The notes below the pieces were generated by a model that was given only the letters and a program-made list of their open reading frames with translations, searched no databases and was not told where the DNA came from. This document shows, in pieces, positions 58,697 through 64,000 of a stretch of 64,000 nucleotides of DNA. The translations under genes and the position numbers were made by a program. The stretch spans positions 87,502 to 151,501 of the forward strand of contig NZ_RBAL01000017.1 in the NCBI RefSeq assembly GCF_003626535.1, read 5' to 3'. The stretch is from Streptomyces hoynatensis (lineage in GTDB: Bacteria; Actinomycetota; Actinomycetes; Streptomycetales; Streptomycetaceae). Position 1 is the first letter of the stretch. The number at the start of each line of letters is the position of its first letter.

Positions 58697-61657
58697 GTGA
58701 CTGCACGCCCGGTCCCTCCCGCCCTCGTCTCCGCCCTCGCCGGCTGCGCCGCCACCGTGCTGCCCGCGGACCCGCCGCGCGCCACCCGCGTGGCCTTCTT
58801 CCGCGAGGACGGCGCGGAGCCCGTGCCCTCCCCGGCCGCCGGCGCCGCGGGCGAGCCCCTGGAACTCCCCGTCGCGCTCCCGGACGAGGAGGGCTCCGTG
58901 CGGGTCAGGACCGTGCCCGCCCTGGCGTTCGGGGTCGGCGAGGCGCTGCCCCTGCTCACCAGGGCGCGGGCGGCCGGCGGCGGCGGGGCCGCCGCCTACT
59001 GGGGCTCCGCGGCCGTCCTCGCCCTCCAGCTGGCCGCCAGGGGGCGGCTGTTGCCCGGTCTCACCCCGAGCGACCAGGACGCCTGGCGGTTCGGCCCGCT
59101 GGAGGCCGCCGATGCCGAGCGGCTGCGGGAGCTCGCCGCCGCCATGCCCCCACCCGCCCATGCCGTCCCCCTGGAGCCCGCCCCCGCAGGCGCCGAGCCC
59201 TGGCTGCCCCGGCCGGAGACCCTGTTGCGGGCCTTCCTCGACGCCGTCGCCGACGCGCTGCCCCGCACCCCCGCCGCCCGCCTGGCCGCGGGCGGCCCCG
59301 CCTTTGCCGCCCGGCCCGCGCAGCGCCTGCCGCAGCAGCGGGCCTGGGCCGCGGGCGTCGCCGCGGGGCACGACGCGGGGGTCCGCCTCTCGCTGCGCAT
59401 CGAGGTCGAAGGGCTCACCGCCTCGGCGGCCGGGGCGGCGGCGGGGAGCGCGCAATCCCCCGCCGCGCGCCCCCGGTTTCGCGCCGTGCTTCAGTTGCAC
59501 AGCCTGGCCGACCCGGCCGCGGTCGCCGACGCCGCCGAGGTCTGGGCGGGCACGGCCGCCGCCGCGGCGGCCTTCGGGCCGCGCTCGCGCACGGACGCGC
59601 TGCTCGCGCTGCGCCGCGCGGCGGCCGCCTGGGAGCCGCTGCGCCCCCTCCTCGCGGCGGCCGTGCCCGACGCCGTCGAGCTGGCGGACGAGGAGATCGC
59701 CGAGCTGCTCGGCGCCCCGGTGACCCGGGCGCTGGCCGCCGCCGGGGTCCAGGTGCACTGGCCGCGCGCGCTGGTCGCCACGCTCACCACGACGGCGGTG
59801 ATCGGCCCGGAAGAACCCGGCGCCGACGGCGGGCCGCCAGGCACCGACGAGGCGCCGCGCGTTCCGCTCCCGGCCGGTTCCCCGCTGCGGTTCGGCTGGC
59901 GCTTCAGCCTGGGCGGGACGGAGCTCTCCCGCGCCGAGCTGGACCGCCTCGCCGAGGCCGGCCGCCCGGTGGTCAGGCTCAGGGACCAGTGGGTGCTGCT
60001 CTCCCCCGAGGACCTGCGCCGGGCCCGCGCCAGGCGGGACCGGAAGATCGGCGCGCTGGAGGCGCTCGGGGCGGCGCTGACCGGCAGCGCGGAGGAGGGC
60101 GGCGAGCGGTTCGACGTGGCGGCGACCGGCTGGCTGGCGACGCTGCGCGAGCGCCTCGCCGATCCGGAGCGCGCCGCCCGGGAACCGGTTCGCGCCCCCG
60201 CCGCGCTCGCCGCCCGGCTGCGCGACTACCAGCTGCGCGGGCTCGACTGGCTGCACCGCATGACCTCGCTCGGCCTCGGGGCCTGCCTGGCCGACGACAT
60301 GGGCCTGGGCAAGACGATCACGCTCATCGCCCTGCACCTGCACCGGGCCGGCGAGGAGGAGACGGCAGGACCCACGCTCGTGGTCTGCCCCGCCTCGCTG
60401 CTCGGCAACTGGCAGCGGGAGATCGCCGCCTTCGCGCCCGGCGTCCCGGTGCGCCGCTTCCACGGCCAGTCCCGGGATCTGAGCGGGCTGGCCCGCGACG
60501 AGTTCGTGCTCACCACCTACGGGACGGTGCGGCGCGACGCCGGGCGGCTCGCTGCGGAGGCGGACTGGTCCCTGCTCGTCGCCGACGAGGCGCAGCACGC
60601 GAAGAATCCGTTCTCCGCGACGGCCAGGGCGCTGCGCGCCATCCCGGCCGCCGCCCGGGTCGCGCTGACGGGCACGCCCGTGGAGAACAACCTGTCGGAG
60701 CTGTGGGCCATCCTGGACTGGGCGACGCCGGGCCTGCTCGGCAGCCTCGGCACGTTCCGTTCCCGGTACGCGGACGCGGTGGAGGCAGGTGGGGACCCGG
60801 CGGCGGCCGAGCGGCTGGCCCGGCTGGTGCGGCCGTTCCTGTTGCGCCGCCGCAAGACCGATCCCGGGATCGCCCCCGAGCTGCCGCCGAAGACCGAGAC
60901 GGACCGGGCGGTCGCGCTCACGGCCGAGCAGGCCGGGCTGTACGAGGCGGCGGTCCGCGAGGGGCTGGCCGAGCTTCGCGGCAGCCACGGCCTGGCCAGG
61001 CGCGGCCTGATCGTCAGGCTGCTCACCTCGCTGAAGCAGATCTGCAACCACCCGGCGCAGTTCCTGAAGGAGGAGGACCCGCGGCTGGCGGGCCGCTCGG
61101 GAAAGCTGGAGCTCTTCGACGAGCTGCTGGAGACGATTCTGGCCGAGGGGGCGAGCGTCCTGGTCTTCACGCAGTACGTGCGGATGGCGAGGCTGCTGGA
61201 GCGGCATCTGGCCGGCCGGGGCGTGGGCACGCTGCTGCTGCACGGCGGCACCCCGGTGGCGCGCCGGGAGCAGCTGGTCCGGGAGTTCGAGGCGGGCGGG
61301 GCGCCGGTCTTCCTGCTCTCGCTCAAGGCGGCGGGCACCGGGCTCAACCTCACCCGCGCCGAGCACGTGATCCACTTCGACCGCTGGTGGAACCCCGCGG
61401 TGGAGTCCCAGGCCACCGACCGCGCCCACCGCATCGGCCAGGACCGCCCCGTGCAGGTGCACCGGCTGATCGCCGAGGGAACGATCGAGGAGCGCATCGC
61501 CGAACTGCTGGCGCGCAAGCAGGCGCTGGCCGAGGCGGTGCTCGGCGCGGGCGAGGCCGCGCTCACCGAACTCTCGGACGCCGAACTCGCCGACCTGGTG
61601 GCCCTGCGCGGTGCCGAGCCGCGCCGGGCCGCCCCCGAGCCCGCGGAGAGGCCATGA
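58697..61657 (+). CDS. SNF2-family DNA/RNA helicase (bacterial DUF3670 type)
   Basis: About 986 residues. The N-terminal 450 residues match the bacterial SNF2-associated region. Then comes the SNF2 ATPase: ACLADDMGLGKTI (Walker A), VADEAQHAKN (DEAQ box), LTGTPVENNLSELW, and the helicase C half VLVFTQYVRM and QATDRAHRIGQ. The family moves along nucleic acid and remodels protein-DNA complexes such as stalled polymerase. GTG 58697 follows GAGGAG twelve bases upstream. It is translationally coupled to the SWIM gene by an ATGA overlap, a pairing seen repeatedly in bacteria. Confidence 0.93.
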   Translation: MTARPVPPALVSALAGCAATVLPADPPRATRVAFFREDGAEPVPSPAAGAAGEPLELPVALPDEEGSVRVRTVPALAFGVGEALPLLTRARAAGGGGAAAYWGSAAVLALQLAARGRLLPGLTPSDQDAWRFGPLEAADAERLRELAAAMPPPAHAVPLEPAPAGAEPWLPRPETLLRAFLDAVADALPRTPAARLAAGGPAFAARPAQRLPQQRAWAAGVAAGHDAGVRLSLRIEVEGLTASAAGAAAGSAQSPAARPRFRAVLQLHSLADPAAVADAAEVWAGTAAAAAAFGPRSRTDALLALRRAAAAWEPLRPLLAAAVPDAVELADEEIAELLGAPVTRALAAAGVQVHWPRALVATLTTTAVIGPEEPGADGGPPGTDEAPRVPLPAGSPLRFGWRFSLGGTELSRAELDRLAEAGRPVVRLRDQWVLLSPEDLRRARARRDRKIGALEALGAALTGSAEEGGERFDVAATGWLATLRERLADPERAAREPVRAPAALAARLRDYQLRGLDWLHRMTSLGLGACLADDMGLGKTITLIALHLHRAGEEETAGPTLVVCPASLLGNWQREIAAFAPGVPVRRFHGQSRDLSGLARDEFVLTTYGTVRRDAGRLAAEADWSLLVADEAQHAKNPFSATARALRAIPAAARVALTGTPVENNLSELWAILDWATPGLLGSLGTFRSRYADAVEAGGDPAAAERLARLVRPFLLRRRKTDPGIAPELPPKTETDRAVALTAEQAGLYEAAVREGLAELRGSHGLARRGLIVRLLTSLKQICNHPAQFLKEEDPRLAGRSGKLELFDELLETILAEGASVLVFTQYVRMARLLERHLAGRGVGTLLLHGGTPVARREQLVREFEAGGAPVFLLSLKAAGTGLNLTRAEHVIHFDRWWNPAVESQATDRAHRIGQDRPVQVHRLIAEGTIEERIAELLARKQALAEAVLGAGEAALTELSDAELADLVALRGAEPRRAAPEPAERP

Positions 61658-63081
61658 CCGGCACGGAACGCCAGACCGGCACCCAGCGCCAGACCGGCAC
61701 GGAAGGCCGGACCGGTGCCCGGCCCCAGAGGAGCACGCAGCGGGCCGGGACGGACGGCGCGACGCCGCGGGAACGCGTCCTGACCGCCCCACCGCCCGCC
61801 CCCGGTCGCGGCTTCGCGGACACCTGGTGGGGGCGCGGCTGGCTCAAGGCGCTGGAGGAGAGCGCCCTGGACGGCGCCCGGCTCCGGCAGGGCAGGCGCG
61901 CCGCGCGGGCGGGCGCGGTCGGCGCCGTCTCGGTCAGGCCGGGGCGGCTGACGGCGGTGGTGCGTTCGGCCGAGGGCACGGCCTGGCGGGCCGACGTGCT
62001 GCTGCGGCGGCTGACGGAGGCCGAGTGGGACCGGCTGCTCGGCACCGTGGCGCGTGAGGCCGGGCATCTGGCGGCGCTGCTTGACGGGGAGATGCCGCGG
62101 CACCTGGTCGCGGACGCCGCCGCGGCAGGCATCGACCTGCTGCCCGGCATCGGCGACCTGGAACCCCGCTGTGAGTGCGGGGAGTGGGACCACTGCGCGC
62201 ACACCGCGGCGCTGTGCTACCAGGTGGCGCGGCTGCTGGACGCCGATCCGTTCCTCCTGCTGCTGTTGCGCGGCCGCGAGGAGGCGGACCTCACCGAGGA
62301 GTGGCAACGCCGCGGGCAGCGGCGCGCGGAGGAGGAGCGCGAGCCGGAGCGGGCGCGCGCCGGGATGCCGGCCGGCGAGGCGTACGCCCGGGCCACGCGC
62401 CTCCCGCAGCTCCCCGCGCCGCCCCCGGTGCCCGGGGCGCCGACGATCCCCGCGCTCGCCGGCGGCGTGCCACCGGCCCCGGGACTCGACGTGGGCGCGC
62501 TGGAGTTCCTGATCGCGGACGCGGCGCGGCGGGCCCGGCGGATGCTGGCCGAGGCGCTGCGTCCCGGGCACGCCGCCACGCCCCTGCCCGAGCCGCTGGA
62601 CGAGGGGCAGGACGCGGTCCGGATGGCGGCCGGCGGGGCGCCGGCTCCGGTGGCCGAGCGGCTGGCAGCGGCGGGCGGCCGCGGCCGGGTCGGCCTCGAA
62701 CTCGCCGTGTGCGCCTGGGAGTCGGGCGGCCCGGCGGCCCTCGCTGCGCTCGAAGGGCCCCCGCGCCCGGTGCCGGGCGCCGCGGAACGTCTCGCCGCCG
62801 CCTGGGAGGGGGAGGAACGCCCGGTGCTGCGCGGCGGCGGGGACCGCTGGACGGTCGTCGGCGAGGGCCTGCAGCTGCGCGTGGACGCGGCGGGCCGCTG
62901 GTGGCCCTTCCGCAGGCGCGGCGGGCGCTGGTGGCCGGCCGGCGGGGCGCAGCCGGAGCCGGCCGCCGCCCTGGCCGCCGCCAGGGGCGGCGAGGGCGAC
63001 GGCCGGGCGGGGCACGGCCCGGAAGGGGACGGCCGGGAGGGGGAGGAACCGGGTCAGGCGAGTCCCTCGAGCACCGGGTAG
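61654..63081 (+). CDS. SWIM zinc-finger domain protein
   Basis: About 475 residues. The SWIM finger CECGEWDHCAH (CxC-x5-CxH, Cys173 to His183) binds zinc and is thought to contact nucleic acid or protein. It is the usual companion of the SNF2 helicase next door and probably its partner. The first 35 residues are a Thr/Gln/Arg-rich run with a repeated RQTGTE unit. Its end overlaps the convergent SGNH gene by 28 bases, adding a Ser-Pro tail. ATG 61654 overlaps the helicase stop. Confidence 0.9.
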   Translation: MTGTERQTGTQRQTGTEGRTGARPQRSTQRAGTDGATPRERVLTAPPPAPGRGFADTWWGRGWLKALEESALDGARLRQGRRAARAGAVGAVSVRPGRLTAVVRSAEGTAWRADVLLRRLTEAEWDRLLGTVAREAGHLAALLDGEMPRHLVADAAAAGIDLLPGIGDLEPRCECGEWDHCAHTAALCYQVARLLDADPFLLLLLRGREEADLTEEWQRRGQRRAEEEREPERARAGMPAGEAYARATRLPQLPAPPPVPGAPTIPALAGGVPPAPGLDVGALEFLIADAARRARRMLAEALRPGHAATPLPEPLDEGQDAVRMAAGGAPAPVAERLAAAGGRGRVGLELAVCAWESGGPAALAALEGPPRPVPGAAERLAAAWEGEERPVLRGGGDRWTVVGEGLQLRVDAAGRWWPFRRRGGRWWPAGGAQPEPAAALAAARGGEGDGRAGHGPEGDGREGEEPGQASPSSTG

Positions 63082-63869
63082 TAGCCGCCGGACTGGCCCT
63101 CGGCGGTGGGGTGGTAGGACTCCTCGATGGGCAGAGTGACGCTGTGCAGCCACTCGTCGTCCGAGCAGATCTCGTGTCCGGTGAAGGCGGGGCGCACGTC
63201 GCCGTAGGCGAAGCCGTGGCCGGCCGCCCGCTCCGAGATGACCGCGCTGAGCGCGTCGGAGGCGCTGTTGATCGCGGCCCGCGACTCCTCGCTGATGCCG
63301 AGCAGGCAGCCCCCGTCGAGCTCGTACATGTGGGGGTAACCGAGCACCACCACCTCGGCGTTGGGGGCCGCGGCGGCGATGGCGCCGTAGACGGCGTCCA
63401 GCCGTCCCGGCAGCGTGCCCGAGATGTAGGCCTTGGCCTCGTCGATCGCCGCCAGGCAGGCGTCGGTGCCCTGCAGGACGCAGGTCTGCATCGCGTCCGC
63501 GAATCCGGCGTCGTTGCCGCCGATGCTGATGCTGACCAGGGAGGTGTCCGCGTCGAGGGGCCCCAGCTGCTCGTTGATCACGTCGGTGGTCACGGCGCCG
63601 GAGCAGGCGGTGAAGTCGAAGGTGGCCGGGGAGTTGGCCGCGGCCCACAGCTCGGGGTAGGCCGCGCGGCTCCTGAGGCAGTCGCCCGCGGCGTCGTCGT
63701 AGTCGCCGGCGCCGACCCCGGAGGAGTAGGAGTCGCCGAGCGCGACGTAGCCGCCGCCCGCGGCGGCCAGGTCCTCGCCGGCCGAGGCGGAGGCGGGAAG
63801 GAGGGCGGTGAGGCCGAGGACGGCGCTCGCGGTGACCACCGTGGCCGCGAGCCGGCGGGCTGGGTGCAT
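63054..63869 (-). CDS. Secreted SGNH-family esterase/lipase
   Basis: 271 residues. The signal peptide (HPARRLAATVVTASAVLGLTALLPASASA) is about 30 residues. The catalytic block GDSYSSGVGAGDY holds the nucleophile Ser, the second block SIGGNDAGF the oxyanion Gly/Asn, and SYHPTAEGQ the Asp/His pair. It resembles streptomycete secreted lipases. ATG 63869 is preceded by GGAGG five bases upstream. Its 3' end overlaps the SWIM gene. Confidence 0.93.
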   Translation of the reverse strand: MHPARRLAATVVTASAVLGLTALLPASASAGEDLAAAGGGYVALGDSYSSGVGAGDYDDAAGDCLRSRAAYPELWAAANSPATFDFTACSGAVTTDVINEQLGPLDADTSLVSISIGGNDAGFADAMQTCVLQGTDACLAAIDEAKAYISGTLPGRLDAVYGAIAAAAPNAEVVVLGYPHMYELDGGCLLGISEESRAAINSASDALSAVISERAAGHGFAYGDVRPAFTGHEICSDDEWLHSVTLPIEESYHPTAEGQSGGYYPVLEGLA

Positions 63870-64000
63870 GGGACCTCCGTAAGTTGTTGGGCGGCCCGGG
63901 AGGGCCGGATGTGGCTTATGGGTCCTTGCCTTCAGTGGCTGACTAGGAGTGGCCGTCCGGCTCTCCGGGGCGCCCTGGCTGCTGATTGAGATGTGCGCGC
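63870..64000. other. Window edge, upstream of the esterase gene
   Basis: Only the promoter side of the esterase gene lies here. No further gene can be recognised up to the edge. Confidence 0.5.

Overview
The window is very GC-rich and densely coding, with purine-rich ribosome sites, frequent GTG starts and several leaderless promoters. It also carries CebR operators (TGGGAGCGCTCCCA), Actinobacteria-typical families (DUF6397, DUF2332, roadblock, DUF3516 helicase, RhaEW with LutABC, rifampin monooxygenase) and an IS110 element. Together these point to the chromosome of a Streptomyces or a close relative. No rRNA, tRNA, CRISPR array, prophage or biosynthetic cluster was seen.

Layout. 0.2-5.8 kb: ferredoxin-NADP reductase, a beta-propeller protein, uracil-DNA glycosylase overlapping an N-acetylglucosamine-kinase-like ATPase, and a CbiX-like protein without the usual active-site histidine. 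6-10.4 kb: a methyltransferase, a rifampin monooxygenase (rox) preceded by a 19-residue leader ORF and a hairpin, and a thiolase. 10.5-18.1 kb: a GH31 glycosidase, an ABC exporter, an ArsR/YbaK pair under a strong palindrome, and a GH2 beta-mannosidase. 18.9-29.0 kb: a complete L-rhamnose catabolic locus. On the minus strand lie rhaM, a LacI regulator and yjbQ; on the plus strand rhaI, rhaEW, rhaB, lutA, lutB and lutC. Both divergent promoters carry a matching TGAAA-NN-TTTCA-type operator. The enzymes take L-rhamnose to L-rhamnulose, its 1-phosphate, DHAP plus L-lactaldehyde, then L-lactate and pyruvate. No rhamnose transporter is present in the window.

29-42.8 kb: single genes of general metabolism. 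They include a metallo-hydrolase, a questin-oxidase-like protein, an aldo/keto reductase whose catalytic tyrosine is replaced, a macrodomain protein, a ThuA-like protein with its own operator, DUF2332, a PPOX protein and an IS110 insertion. After these come a VOC protein, a NERD-like protein, a Nudix hydrolase, a TetR regulator, an alpha/beta hydrolase, a second ABC exporter and DUF1349. 42.9-49.4 kb: a phytoene-desaturase-like flavoprotein, a DoxX membrane protein and a secreted GH9-CBM3 cellulase with a CebR box. Next to it is a duplicated CebR promoter that now leads only into what looks like a decayed gene, followed by about 1.3 kb with no supported gene.

49.5-64 kb: a heterodimeric ABC exporter whose two ATPase domains are degenerate in complementary ways, a YdjM-like membrane protein, a DUF3516 helicase, DUF6397, a solitary roadblock protein, a small membrane protein, a SNF2 helicase coupled to a SWIM zinc-finger protein, and a secreted SGNH esterase.

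The observations most worth a second look are the leader-peptide/hairpin arrangement before rox, the split ATP site in the ABC pair, the orphan CebR promoter, the minigene coupled between lutA and lutB, the aldo/keto reductase without its tyrosine, and the palindrome covering the leaderless arsR-ybaK promoter.
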